Positions 42,280-54,467 of a stretch of 64,000 bases of DNA are shown here, piece after piece. Source of the DNA: Symsagittifera roscoffensis (Eukaryota; Xenacoelomorpha; Acoela; Convolutidae); NCBI RefSeq assembly GCF_963678635.1, contig NC_087066.1:22539996-22603995 (forward strand), read 5' to 3'. Under the pieces are notes generated by a model, which was not told the DNA's origin, made no database searches, and was given only the letters and a program-made list of their open reading frames with translations. Both the position numbers and the translations under genes were made by a program. Position 1 is the stretch's first letter; every line of letters starts with the position of its first letter.

Positions 42280-45200
42280 GCTCGACCGCAAACATTACTT
42301 TATAAAATCAAGACAGCTTGTAACAGAGCAAAAACTTGAATGTTGGGACTGCCCTATAACTAGTCTTGAATCACTTTTGGTTAATGAAAGTTTAGAAAAC
42401 TATAAAAATTAGTCTGATAATATCAAACGTTAAAGCTTACAATTTGGAACGCTTTTGTGTTGTGGGATTAATTACTTTTCCAGCATCAAAGTATAAACCA
42501 AGCAAGCAGTTAGCTTGACTAATTTCAACGCTTCTTTATACGAAGTTTAATATAGTGGTAACACCTTTCGTGTAACATGAAGATCAGGTAATTGATCCCA
42601 GTAGATTGATCAATTTTTGAAAATTGGTCTCAATAAAAAAAAACACTCCTAGCAAATACGTTCTTTAATTTCTCGAAAGTCTGAATCAAAAAATTTTAGT
42701 TTGATTTTCTTACATAGGTTTGAAGTGGAAAAAATTGCTCAATTGCTCAGCATTTCCAAATCACAATATGCATCATTTGAATGACTTATTTTAAATCGAG
42801 ATGAGCCTGCTTCACAAATTGTTCTTAAACCTCAAAAAAATCTGAAATTTTCTTTTCTTTAATATTAAAACTTCGAGAAGACCACAGTTTTTATATCAAT
42901 CTTTTTATTCCTCAAATGGTAAAACGACTATTCTAAAGTTTTCTTCGGGTCTCTTGAGTTTCTTTTGTAGTAGTTAATCATTCTAATTGAGTCTTCTTTT
43001 GTTGTATATAAGATTGCGTTGCTCTGATTTAAAGATAATGGAAAAAGTATGTGAAAAACAAGAGTGTAATTGAGCGAAAAATTAAATCTATCAATTTTTA
43101 TCGTGTTTTCCGGGAATGTACTTAACGTGCACGTGTTTAACGGGCATGTACTTAACGTATTTTTTTCAACTAAAAATCAGATTAATTCTGATCTATTACA
43201 TTGCATTGATCCCTTTTATACGAAAAATCACAAAAAACACCAAAACACCTATAAAAGAATTTTTTCTCTTTAAAAGACCTCCAGTTCAAAAAGTAAGGAA
43301 TATTTGAAAAAAAACAGCTGTTTGATCAACCAAAAATGCTCCAAAACATCGATAATTTCAGCGCATTTTAAAAAATTTTTTCTTCCTTCCTAGAAAAAAA
43401 ACAGTACAGTGTTTTTGAAAACTTTGAATGTAAATATTGACGCAAGATAATTAAGAATTCAAAAGATCAATGATTTTTTCTATATTCCACTTCGACTGTT
43501 TTTCGTGGAGAAACAAAGACAAACTCAATTTAAAAATAAATACGGCAAAAAAATACCAATGATTGAGGATAGTTAACAATGGATTGTCAGTCCTTTATCG
43601 CACTGCATCTTCAAGTGTCTAGAAAGAAGCCAAAAAAGTTAGTTGATTAGAAAAGGGAAAACAAAGCGTTCAACAATTTCGAAATTAAATATCAATAGCT
43701 CATTCAATCGATTGAATTCAATCTGAAATTATACAAAACCCAGCTAAAAAGCGCCCGAAAAAAATCATGGCTAAACTTTGCTAGCTGATTAAAAGTCATG
43801 ATAACTTAACAAAAAATGGAATTATCTACAGATACGAAATGAAAAGTTACCAGCGAATTACCACATGTCAAAAATGGTGTCGAGCGCAAATTTACTTTGT
43901 TTAGATCAAAAAAACTCGTATAAGGGCAAAACCTTGAATGCTCCGAGTGCTCAATAATTGGTCATGAATCATTTTTGATTAATGAAATTTTTGCAAAATT
44001 GTTTGTTTTTAGGCTAATAATATCAAAATTTTTTTTGTTAAAATTTAGACCAAGTTTGAAATTAGTTAGCTTCCATCACTTCAATTTGTAACACTTTTGT
44101 GTTGCGGGCTAATTTTCTTTTTTTCAGCATCGAAGTATCAAAAAGCAGTCTAGTTAGACTCATTTCAACGCTTTTATGTAAGAAGTTTTTGGTAGTGGTA
44201 AGCGCGATCCTTCGGGTTCCACGTTGATCAAGGTATCTAACCCATTAGAATAATAATTTTTAAAAATAGTCTGATTGAAAAAGCACCCCGAGCCTATAAA
44301 CTCCTTAGTTTCTTCAAAAGGCGGAACGACAATCTTTAGTTTGAACTTCCTATTTATGTTTGAAATCCAAGAATTTACTCAAACCCTTCACACTTCCAAA
44401 TCACAATATGCATTATCTGAATGACTTATTTTCAATTCAAACGATCTTGCTTCACAAACTGAAAAACCCCTTCCAAAAATCTGACTTCACTCAAGAGTTA
44501 TACAAATCTCAGACTAAGAGCGCCAACAAATCACTGCTTACGTTTGTTAGCTGATCAAAGAAAAGATCGAGTCCTTCTAAATTTAAAATCCTGTGCAGAC
44601 AAGAAAGGAAAGGTTAACAACAAAAAAATACAGCCCTTTTAACTATGTAATTTTTCTTTGAAAGTTTTTAATTCTTGGAATTAACAATGATACACTTGTC
44701 TTCCAGTTTTTTTTCTGTGCCAATGCAAAAAATGTGTATGGCAAAACTGTGTACATCAAAAAATGTCGAGCAAAAAGACTGCTATACAAACAAAAATTTT
44801 CGTAACAGCGCAAAACCATGAATGTTCCAACTGATCGTGAGCTTGTCTGAAGTAGATTTTGGTTAATGGAATATTGACAAAACCCGGATTTTAGACTGAT
44901 AATACCAAATTTTAAGTGTTAAAACTTCAACCGGGTATTGAATTGTTACGACCATGTGGATTGCCTCTCTTCAATTTGGAATTCTCCTGTGGTGCGGCAA
45001 AAACTACACTTTGCCGCATCAAAAACTACACTAAACTAAGCATCAAAGTACAAAATGAGCCGTTTAACTCGACTCATTTCACAACATTTTCATAGAAAGC
45101 TAAGTATAATGGTGAGTGCGACCCTTCGACCACTAAGATAAAGGGATTAATCCCAAAAGAGTATCAATAGTTTAAAAAATCATCTGATTAAAAAACCGTT

Positions 45201-46020
45201 CCGAGTATACTTAATGCTTACTTTTTTTTGAAATCCAGAACAAAAAAATCAATTTGAGTTTCCTACTTAAGTTCAACTAATGCATTATCTGAATGACTCA
45301 TTTGAAGTTGAAATGAACCGTCTTCACATGATGTTTAAAAACTTAAAACGTTTCAACCTGACTTTTTCAGTTTCAAAACCTCGAGAAGACGGCGGTATAA
45401 TATCTATCTTTTCCAGCGCTAAATCAAAAAAATTCACAATTTTTGGAGCTTTTTGGCTGACTGGTTTTTCGTGTTTCGCAAGCACTGGTTTCTTAAATCT
45501 TAGAAGAATCTGCGTTTAAACTTAAATGCAAATCATAAAATTTGCCCCAAGGAAAAACATTAATATTTATTTGTTTTTCGGAAACGTAAGCAATTTAATG
45601 AAAAAAAACTAAAGATTTCTTAGGGACTCTTGAGTTCATTTCTTAGAAGGTTACCTTTCTAATTGACTCTCACTTTGGTTGCATAATACATTGTCGTTAA
45701 TCTAATTTCTATCTAAAATAAAACTTATGTAAGGTAGAAGAACTTAATTGAGCAAAAATGTATATTACAACTATAATCAGATCAACGCCGATCTGATATA
45801 CAATCAGACTGAGACTCATTTAGAAATATAAGTTACTTGGAACCTCAAGAGACCCTGAATAAAAACATTTGTTTCTTCTATTAATACGTTTCTCTTCGCA
45901 TACTTTCCTTTTGGTGGAGAAGAAACCATAAAATTTCTATTTACCAAGCAGTTACATATTCTCACGCATTTGTGTATCTACTAAGAAATGGGAACTACAG
46001 ATCATTATTAGTTTAGAATC
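42280..46020. repeat. Dispersed repeat family, copies 1-3
   Basis: Three diverged direct copies begin near 42.28, 43.88 and 44.75 kb. Shared landmarks in order: a GAGCAAAAACTTGAATGTTCC-type motif; TTTTGGTTAATGAAA; CAGCATCAAAGTATAAA; a CCCTTCGGG hairpin with GATCAAGG; CACTTCCAAATCACAATATG; ATCTGAATGACTTATTT. Frames such as 45280-45519 fall inside these units and are not conserved. Function is unknown. Confidence 0.65.
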
Positions 46021-46061
46021 ATTTTTATCTGATTCTAAATCATTGTTTCCTTGTATGATGT

Positions 46062-46067
46062 TTTAAT
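46062..46067 (-). promoter_or_regulatory. Possible polyadenylation signal (ATTAAA)
   Basis: Minus-strand ATTAAA about 45 bases downstream of the claudin-like stop codon. Confidence 0.35.
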
Positions 46068-46107
46068 GTATAAACTGTACAGAGTTTCTCGTCGGCTAAT
46101 TTGTCCT

Positions 46108-46356
46108 TTACACCTTCTGAATTTCATTATCATCTACGAAGTCTTCGTCTTTTGTGTACATCGGCGTTAAGAACACAACAACGAAGCTGAAAAAGGAGAA
46201 CGGCATCTGGACCCAATGCAGTGCCATAGATATTCCCCAGTCGGCGTCTTCCATTTCGTCATTGAAACACCAGGTGGCGAGCACTGGGCCGAAGAAGCCA
46301 CATGCCGACTGAATGTAGGACAGGACAATCATGAAGTTGAACACGTGGTGATGCAC
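46108..46356 (-). CDS. Claudin/EMP-like protein, exon 2 (C-terminus)
   Basis: The exon starts after the acceptor ATTTACAG and encodes 82 residues. Segment 3 is FNFMIVLSYIQSACGFFGPVLA; a short loop with Asp/Glu-rich NDEMEDADWG follows; segment 4 is MPFSFFSFVVVFLTPMY. It ends with a short acidic cytosolic tail (KDEDFVDDNEIQKV). With exon 1 the protein is 188 residues with four membrane spans, a normal size for this superfamily. The tail lacks an obvious YV-type PDZ ligand but ends in V. An ATTAAA lies about 45 bases after the stop. A broken duplicate of this exon is at 51.84-52.10 kb. Confidence 0.8.
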   Translation of the reverse strand: MHHHVFNFMIVLSYIQSACGFFGPVLATWCFNDEMEDADWGISMALHWVQMPFSFFSFVVVFLTPMYTKDEDFVDDNEIQKV

Positions 46357-46679
46357 CTGTAAATATTCAAAATTTGACTATTTGCATAATTTTGACAGCC
46401 TTCTTGATCATAAAAATCAATCAAAATTAGACAGAATTGGTTATGAAAATAGTTTTGAAGTTAGTAGATATGCTTAACTGAACATTCAGTATGAAAAAGC
46501 AACGACTCAAATCCAGTGAGGATCTATTATAAACCAATTATCAAAAGTGGCTTTCTAAAAAAATTATACTATTGACACTCAAGGTCTTTCAAATTTTGCC
46601 CTAAGTAAAAGAATATGAAAACTGGTCAATTTGTTTTGGTTCCCTACTAGGTATCGACCGGGGCTAAAAGCTCACCAAC

Positions 46680-46997
46680 CTCTGCCGAGAAGTAATACTT
46701 AGCACTGCCTGTCAGAATCAGGATTCCAAACTGAAACAAATACGAGCAGAGGAACACTGCCAGGCAATACTGGATTGCCGTGGCCACCTTGGACACCTCC
46801 AGAATCGCCAGATCGGTCACGTTTGCGCAGCCAGGGGGTCCAGACGAAGGACACTTTATGAACTGTCCATAGTGCATTGCGGCATCTTTCTTGTACTTTG
46901 TAGTTGCGATGGATCCAGAGAGAACCGCAATACAGACCAGTTGCAGACATCCTGCGACAAGGAACCAGATCCCTTTGTTGAATTTATGGTAAAGCAT
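46680..46997 (-). CDS. Claudin/EMP-like four-transmembrane protein, exon 1
   Basis: The ATG at 46997 (context AAAATGC) starts 106 codons. Residues about 9-31 form membrane segment 1 (IWFLVAGCLQLVCIAVLSG). An extracellular loop follows with two cysteines (IKCPSSGPPGC), a glycosylation-type NVT and a G-x-F motif, as in the claudin/PMP22/EMP superfamily. Segment 2 is IQYCLAVFLCSYLFQFGILIL. The frame runs past a GTTGGT donor at 46679; splicing after GCA-GAG joins exon 2 in frame. A stronger-looking donor four bases later (GTGAGC) would break the frame. Upstream is an AT-rich TATATAAT-like sequence. The exact subfamily is not assigned. Confidence 0.75.
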
Positions 46998-46999
46998 TT

Positions 47000-49255
47000 T
47001 AAAGCTAAGACGAGCTGTTTTTTTTCAGTTCTCCAATTGAAAAATGCTGAATATTATATACAATATGAAACTAAACGACGTATGAGTCAGATATTGAAAA
47101 AATCTAATCTGGCTACTCATAGATAATGAAAACAAAAATTCTTTTAGAACACAACTTTTCAAAACAAAACATGTTTTGAAACAAATATATGTAATTGGCT
47201 AAAACAAGTGCTTTTAATTAGAAAGCGAAGTTGATTTTACAACATTTTTTTTAAACATTATAAACTCATGATAAGAAGACTCGAGAGCTCCATATATTTT
47301 GTTTAGTTAAGTATTCGTGGGTACCCAACTTAAACATGCAAACCATATTTTTCTTTCTTGTTTTTTTGTTTCGTTTTTCTTGTATTTTTGAATTGTTGAT
47401 TTTATTGCTGTGGTTGTCCAGCTGCTCGTCAATTTACTGATGTGAACATTTCTGATTCAATGCATTTTTGAGCTCAAAAACGTATTTAAATGACAGTTCA
47501 ATCATCAATTTACTGCTCTGAACATTTCGTATTCAATTCAAGTTCAGAAGCTGAAAAAACACTGAGAATGACTAGATGCATGATTTCAATTTTCTCTACG
47601 TTTCATGTCTACATTTCTAATCCATGCAAATAACCAGAAACAAAATTTCCTCGCTCGTATCAGGACAAAGCTTTGATAGTTCAGCTGCTCGTCAATTGGA
47701 AGTACAAAAAAATCGAAAAGATTTTGGAAAAAAAAATTTGGATATTACAATTTTTCTCGTAAACCTACACTCACACAGTTTTAGATTCCAAGCGCGAAAA
47801 TTTTCCGGAGTTGACGCGTTTTTGACTATCAAAATTAACAAACGCAAGACTCTGTTCGTAAACCTGGACAGAATTTTGAAAGAACCGTCTGCATTTTAAC
47901 CGCTCTCGGAGAATTTTCAGTGAAATTTTTTTGATTAGCTCTAAAGCAAAAATTTGAAATTTTTTTGTTCTCAGCAGCCTAAGAAAATCGAAATACTAGA
48001 ACTAAAACTAATTTTAAAGTCAATAGGAAGTGGATAAACACACCAACAATTCTCAGAATAACGTACTCAGAAACTAGGTTTTTTGGTTTTAGATTTTAAG
48101 TCGCTTGGTCTTTGAGGTATATTTGACTATGAAAATCCAATAGTTTCAAAAAAAAGGAAGAGCCCAGAAAAACAGCTATTTAATCAACTAAAATTGCTTC
48201 AGAAACTTTAAAAATTTCCAAAGGATAAAAATTTTAGTGCAACATTTATTTCCTTTCTTCTTCGCTAGAAAAAATTGACATAGTATTGTTGAAAAAATTT
48301 CATGCAAATTTTGACGGAAGAGAATCATGGAATTCTTAAGATCAACGATTTTGCAATTGTAATTTTTTTCTATTTTTCATTGCGGTGGGAAAAGAAACAA
48401 ACTCAATTTCGAAATGTGTACGGTAAAAAAAACAGTGACTTAGAATGTTAACAATGGATAATAAGTCTGCTATGAAACTGCATCTTCAAGTGTTTGGTAG
48501 AAACCACAGCAGTTGATTGATCAAAAAAGAAAGCATTATAGTTTTACACTTTCAAGAAACAATATCAAAAACTCACTTTCCATCAACCTGACTGCAATCC
48601 AGAATTATACAATTATCAGGTGAAGATTCAGGCAAAAATGGAAAAAGGAAAGATTAACAACAAACGAATACAGCTCTTTGGATCAACGCCGATCCATTAA
48701 ACAATCAAATTGTTGAGACCAGTTTTTATATTAAATTTTTTTTCCTCAAATGGACAAACGACAATTTTAATGTTTTCTGAGTTTGCTTCTTGAGTTTGTT
48801 TTTTAGTAGTTTATCATCCTAATTGGGTCTCTTTTTTGGTTGTATTTTAATCGTCGTTGATCTAAATTATAGTTCATAGAAAAGTTAGTAAAGAACAAGA
48901 ATTAATTGAGCGAAAGTTTATTTCTATCTATATTTAACGTTTTGCTTAATTACAGGCATATACTTCACGTGTTTTTAAAAACTTAAAATCAGATCAACTC
49001 CGATCTATCATACATTTGAAATGTTAACTTTAAAAAAAATCACAAACAAACTCCAAAGACACTAAAAAGAAATTTGTTTTTCTCATGAAAACACCTCCAA
49101 TCTAAAAAAGAACTAAAGAAAACATAAAACACAGCTGTTTTTTTGTGCAAAATAGTTCAGAAAATGTTGAAAAATTCAACGCACAAAAAATTCAATTTTG
49201 ATTATACTTTTCTTGTTCTTTCCTAGAAAAAAAGACACCTGAAGGTTTTTGAAAG
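47000..49255. repeat. Repeat-family fragments, no gene
   Basis: Contains further partial copies of the 42-46 kb family, for example CTGCATCTTCAAGTGT near 48.48 kb (also at 43.6 kb) and GAAAGATTAACAACAAA near 48.65 kb. The open frame 47624-47899 lies next to a CTGCTCGTCAATT duplication and shows no family features. Confidence 0.5.
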
Positions 49256-49259
49256 TTTT

Positions 49260-50618
49260 AAATGAAAATGTTGACGCAGGATAATCAAAAACTCAAAAGA
49301 TCAATGAGCGAGCTTTTTTTTCTAATTTTCACTTCGTCGGCTTATATTCGATTTATTAATGTATACGGTAAAAAATACCAATCATTGAGGATGTTCATCA
49401 ATTGATTATAATTCGGTTATGAAGTTATATCTTCAAGGAAGCCACAACAGTTTCTTGATCAGAAAAAGAATGACTATGCGTTCTACACTTTCGAGATGAA
49501 ATATCAAAAACCTATTCCATCAACTGAATTCAATCCAAAATTTTACAAAAACTCCGATGAAGAGCCCAAAAAATTCATGGCTGAATTTTGATACCGGTTT
49601 AAAGATAACACATAACACTAAATATCCACAGAGAAGAAAAAAAAGTTAACAGCGAATGAGCGTATTTCAAATGAGCGGTCGAGCGCAAATATTACTTTGT
49701 TCACAAAAAGACAACTCGTATATGGGCAAAACCTTGAATTTTTAGGCTGATAATCTTTTATCTAGGCTGATAATATCAAATTTTAATGGTTTAAACTTGA
49801 ATCATCATAGAATTTGAAAAAAAAAACCAATTGGCTTCCCTCACTTCAGTTTGTAACGCTTTTGTGAGGCGGGTTGAATTACTTTTTCAGCATCAAAGTA
49901 TAAAGAAAGCAGTTTGGATAGACTCATTCAACGCCTTCGTATCAAACAATTATTATAGGAGTCAGCGAGACCCTTCGGGCAGCACGATGATCAAGAGATC
50001 GTTCCAGTAAAATAATGACAAGTTTGCTTGCCGATTGAAGAAAACAAATAACTCTACAAAAAGTAGAAATATCTACAGAGAAGGATGGAAAAACTTACAG
50101 CGAACGAACGTTTTTCTAAAAGAGGTCGAGCGCAAAAATTACTTTGTTTCAACAAGACAACTCGTAGAAGGGTAAAAAGTTGAATGCTCCGAGCGCCAAT
50201 TAAAGTGTGTTGATTAATTTATGGTTCATGAAGTTTTGACAAGATTTAATTTTAAGCTTATAATGTCAAACTTCAATCGTTAATATTTGAACCACATATA
50301 GAATTTAAAAACCAATTAGTTTCCCTCACTCTTCAACAATTTGTAAGGCTTTTGTTGAGCGGGTTGATTTACTTCCTCAGCATCAAAATATATAACAAAC
50401 AGTTTAGATAGACTCAACTCAAAGCTTCCTAATAGGAAGTTTAGTATAGATATCAGCGAGACCCTTCGGGTACCACGATGATCAAGGGGATCGGTCCCAG
50501 TAGAACAATACTTTTGAAAATAGGTGTCAATCAAAAGAAACCCATTCCGTCAATCTGGCTTTGTTCAACAATTATACAAACCTCAGTTGAAAAGTGCCAA
50601 TGAATCATGGCATAATAA
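49260..50618. repeat. Left arm of large inverted repeat
   Basis: Matches 52150-53082 in inverted orientation. It contains two family copies including the GACCCTTCGGGTACCACG hairpin (about 50.46-50.49 kb). A minus-strand 72-codon frame in it (50316-50534) has a similar counterpart at 52259-52450 in the other arm, but this reflects DNA similarity and no known protein. Confidence 0.75.
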
Positions 50619-51469
50619 TTTTGAAAATAGGTGTCAAACAAAAGAAACCACCCCAAGTCTATATACACCTTAGTTTCTTCGAAAATCGGAACAATAAAAT
50701 TTAGTTTGAACTTCTTACTAATGTTTGAAGTCGAAAAGTTAGCTTGACCTCTTTACACTTCCAAATCACAAAATTGGTTATCTGAATGACTTATTTTCAA
50801 TCCAAACGGGCCGGCTTCACAAATTGAAAAACCCTTTCCTTCAATCTGATTTCACCGAGGAGTTAAAAAAAATCTCAAACCAAGAGCGCCAATAAATCAT
50901 GGCTTACGTCTCTTAGCTGATTAAAGAGAAGATAGAATCCTACCAGACTTCAAATCATCTAAAGAAAAGAAAGGCAAGGTTAAGAACAAAAAAACTTCAG
51001 CCCTTTTAAATACTATAATTGTTTGTTTAAGAAGTTTTTATTTCTTGAAATTTATAATGATGCACTTGTCTTCTAATTTTTCTTCTTGGCCAATGTAAGA
51101 AAAAAAATTTCACCGAGCTGGGTAGGTCAAGCAAAAATATTACTATACAAGCAAGATTGCTCGTATCAGGGCAAAATCATAAAAGTTCTGACTGAACTTT
51201 AACTTGTCTTGAACAGTTTTTGATTGATGAAATTATGACAAGCTCTAAATTTTGGGCTGATAGTATGAAAATTTAAAAGATAAAACTTTAACCGGGGATA
51301 TATTTCAAGAAGACTGTGGTAAAATAACAATCTTTTTCAGCCCTACCTAAATTTATGACAATTTTAAGGAGTTTCATTGGCTGACTGGTTTTTCGTGTTT
51401 CGCTAGCAACGGTTTTTTAAATCTTAACATCATTGTTTTCTTGTATGATGCTTTACATTCAAATTTGTC

Positions 51470-51832
51470 TGAAACAATCTAGTGTCTTTTTTGGGGAAGA
51501 AGAGGATAACATTGCAGTTTTTTAACGTTTTCTGCAGCAATTTTAGTTAGTTTTCTGGTTTTTTTTTTGAAAAAGTAACTCTTTAATTGTATAATAGATT
51601 GGACCTCATTTGATTTTAAGTTTAAAGAACATGTAAAGTACAAGCCTGTACTTAAGCAAAAATAATTGAATTATAAAATATAGATAGATATGTTTAGTCG
51701 CTCTTTTGGTTTTTACTCTTCACATAATTTTTGTTTTAGCTATAAATTTTAACAACAACAATCTAATCTACAACCATAAAAAAAAGACTCAAGGGGGTGA
51801 TAAATTTTTAAAAACAAAAATCAAGAGACCCT
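51470..51832. repeat. Direct duplicate, copy 1
   Basis: Starts AATCTAGTGTCTTTTTTGGG and includes a palindromic GTACAAGCCTGTACTTAAG. It recurs at 53.095-53.46 kb with moderate identity. Confidence 0.65.
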
Positions 51833-51842
51833 AACTTGCTCT

Positions 51843-52095
51843 TTACAACCTCTGAACTTTATTATCATCGCTGAAGTCTTCGTATTTTGTTTACATCAGC
51901 GTTAAGAACACAACAACGAAGCTGAGAAAGGAGAACGGCATCTGAACCCAATAATGTAAGAGCCATAGATATTCCCCAGTCGGCGTTTTCCATTTCGTCC
52001 TTGAAACAACAGGTGGCGAGCACTGGGCCGAAGAAGCCACATGCCGAGTGGTTGTTGGACAAGACAATCATAAAGTTGAACATTTGTTGGTGCAC
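51843..52095 (-). pseudogene. Dead duplicate of claudin-like exon 2
   Basis: Minus-strand match to 46108-46356. The acceptor CAG is kept, then FNFMIVLSNNHSACGFFGPV and KDEMENADWGISMAL follow. A net four-base insertion near 51.95 kb then throws the membrane-4 part out of frame. About 60 bp of the preceding intron is also duplicated (to about 52.16 kb). No exon-1 copy is seen nearby. It could be an unused alternative exon, but the frameshift argues for a pseudo-exon. Confidence 0.8.
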
Positions 52096-52149
52096 CTGAA
52101 AAAATGCAAAATTTATCTCCTCGCATAGTTTTGACAACCTTCTTGACAA

Positions 52150-53082
52150 ACGTATGCCATGATTCATTGGCACTTTTCAACTGAGGTTTGTACAAATGTT
52201 GAACAAAGCCAGATTGACGGAATGGGTTTCTTTTGATTGACACCTATTTTCAAAAGTATTGTTCTACTGGGACCGATCCCCTGATCATCGTGGTACCCGA
52301 AGGGTCTCGCTGACATCTATGCTAAACTTCCTATTGAGAAGCTTTGAGTTGAGTCTATCTAACCTGCTTGTTATATATTTTGATGCTGAAGAAGTAAATC
52401 AGCCCGCACCACAAAATCCTTACAAATCGTTGCAGAGTGAGGGAAACTAATTGATTTGTAATCTCTATACGTGGTTCAAATATTAACGATTGAAGTACGA
52501 TATTAAAAGCTTAAAATTAAAGTTTGTCAAAATTTCTTTAATCATAAATTAATCGAGACCAGTTAATTGGCACTCGGAGCTTTCAACTGGTTGCCCTTCT
52601 ACGAGTTGTCTTGTTGAAACAAAGTAATATTTGCGCTCGACTCCTTTTTGAAAAAGGTTCGTTCGCTGTAAGCTTTTCCTTCCTTCGCTGTAGATAATTC
52701 TAATTTTCGTAGAGTTTTGTTCGTATGTGTTTTTTTCAATCGGCTAGCAAACTCTATCCTTGATTTGGGGCAGTTCTTCTTAGTTTTTTTTTAAACTTTC
52801 GGATTGAATTCAGTTGATTGAATGGGTCTTTGATATTTTATCTCGAAAGTGTAAAGCGCTTAATCTTTCATTTTTCTGATTAACCAATTGTTGTGATTTT
52901 CTTCTAGACACATAAAGGTGCAGTTTCATAATCGAATTATAATCCATTGTTTAACTTCCTCAATTTTTGGTACTTTTTACGAGTTCATGTTTGTGTCCCA
53001 CGAAAAGACGACGAAAAGAAATATACAAAAAAAGCTCACTTTTCTTTTGAATTTTTGATTATTTTGCGTCATCATTTTTTAT
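52150..53082. repeat. Right arm of large inverted repeat
   Basis: Inverted match to 49260-50618, with inner ends GCCATGATTCATTGGCAC / GTGCCAATGAATCATGGC. The arms are about 1.5 kb apart and enclose the dead claudin exon and one of the 363-bp direct duplicates. Inverted family similarity continues more weakly to about 53.99 kb. Confidence 0.75.
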
Positions 53083-53094
53083 ATTAAATTTTTT

Positions 53095-53460
53095 CTAAAA
53101 CAATCTAGTGTCTTTTTTAGGGAAGAAAAGGGATAACATTGACGTTTTTTAACTACTTCAGGAGCATTTTTATTTGTTTTTCTGTGATTTTGTTTTTAAA
53201 AAGTAACTCTTTAAATGTATAATAGATAGGAGAAGATTTGATTTTTAAGTTAAAAAACACGTAAAGTGCAAGCCTGTACTTAAGCAAAATTATTCGAACT
53301 ATTATATATAGATGAATATATTTATTCGCTCTTTTGGTTTTTGTTCTTCACATAATTTTGGTATGAGCTATAAATTACAACAACAACAACCTACTCTACA
53401 ACCATAAAAAAGGACGTAAGCGGGGTGATAAAGTTTTACAAACAAAAATCAAGATACCCT
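53095..53460. repeat. Direct duplicate, copy 2
   Basis: Counterpart of 51470-51832, including GTGCAAGCCTGTACTTAAG and the closing CTACAACCATAAAAAAG. Confidence 0.65.
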
Positions 53461-53479
53461 AAAAAAGCCATAAAATTAT

Positions 53480-53990
53480 TGTTTCTCCATTTGAGGGATA
53501 AAAAGATTGATATAAATATCGCGGTCTAAATTGCGAAACGGGCTCATCTGGATTTAAAATATGTCATGCAAATAATGCATTTTGTGATTTTGAAGTGTAG
53601 AGCAATTGAGTAAATTTTCCACTTCAAACCTAAATAAGAAACTCAAATTAAATTTTTTTCTTCGGACTTTCGAGAAGTCAAGGAATGTATATGCTCGGAA
53701 AAAATAATTACATACTTTAATGCTGAAAATTAATCCAATAACACAATTCCAAATTGAATTCAGGGAATCTTTTTAAACTTGAGAGGTTGAAATTTTTGCT
53801 TTTCAAATTCGATTTGATCAACCCAAAGTTTATAGTTTGTTAAATTTTCATTAACTAAAAACATTTAAGACTAGTTAATGGGCAGTCGGATTAACCAAAG
53901 CTTTGTCCTGAACCGAGTTGTCTTGTTTTATTAAAATAATGATTGCGCTTGACACTTTTTCAAAATTGAGTCGTGCAAAGTGGTTTTTTT
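53480..53990. repeat. Inverted copy of the 42-kb repeat family
   Basis: Reversed, this stretch matches the 42.3-42.9 kb unit (TATATCAATCTTTTTAT, ATCTGGATTT-like, TTAATGAAAATTT). No coding capacity. Confidence 0.55.
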
Positions 53991-54280
53991 TCTAACTCCA
54001 GGAAAGATTAAGAGTTTTTATTTCGTTCATTGACATTCAGTATAACCAAATTTGTTCACTATCACTCAAAAATGATGGGGAAAAATTTAATTCTATACAT
54101 GGTATTCTTTTCAACTGTGCCCAAACTCCAGTTGGGGCATCGAATAATAGCAACTAGAAAATAATAGTCAATTTGTAATATGATACATCTAAATATTACA
54201 CCTATACATATAACACATCGAAACTAAGAAAAATTGCCTAGTGATCAACAATTAAGGAATGATATCAATCAAAGTTATAT

Positions 54281-54467
54281 TCAACCTCTTTCAAGTTTTG
54301 TAGGATATTCGGAAGTTTTAGGATGTATTGAAGTAAGCCATTTTCAATTTTCTTTTAGGACATGTTTGATTATGTCTTCTGCGTATTTGAGTTGACACCA
54401 TTTTGGTAGATCCAGAGTGTCGAGACCATCATCGAGATACGCGGGAGCTAAATGGTCGTCCAAAATG
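54281..54467 (-). CDS. Unidentified conserved protein, last coding exon
   Basis: Starts after a TATGTTTCAG acceptor and reads ILDDHLAPAYLDDGLDTLDL, then PKWCQLKYAEDIIKHVLKEN, ending in TGA at 54281. The composition is that of a folded, acidic helical protein. It lies downstream, in minus sense, of the exons at 54.8-55.9 kb, and its phase requires two bases from the preceding exon. I suspect the C-terminal domain of an RNF213 (mysterin)-like E3 ligase from the general pattern of the exon set, but cannot confirm it. Confidence 0.45.

Noticed and set aside
46674-46680. GTGAGC as the donor of the claudin-like exon 1
   Set aside because: It looks stronger than GTTGGT but gives an out-of-frame join to exon 2.
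50316-52450. Similar 72- and 63-codon frames in the two inverted arms as a conserved protein
   Set aside because: Similarity matches the DNA similarity of the arms; other family copies (44.2, 45.1 kb) have stops in this frame.
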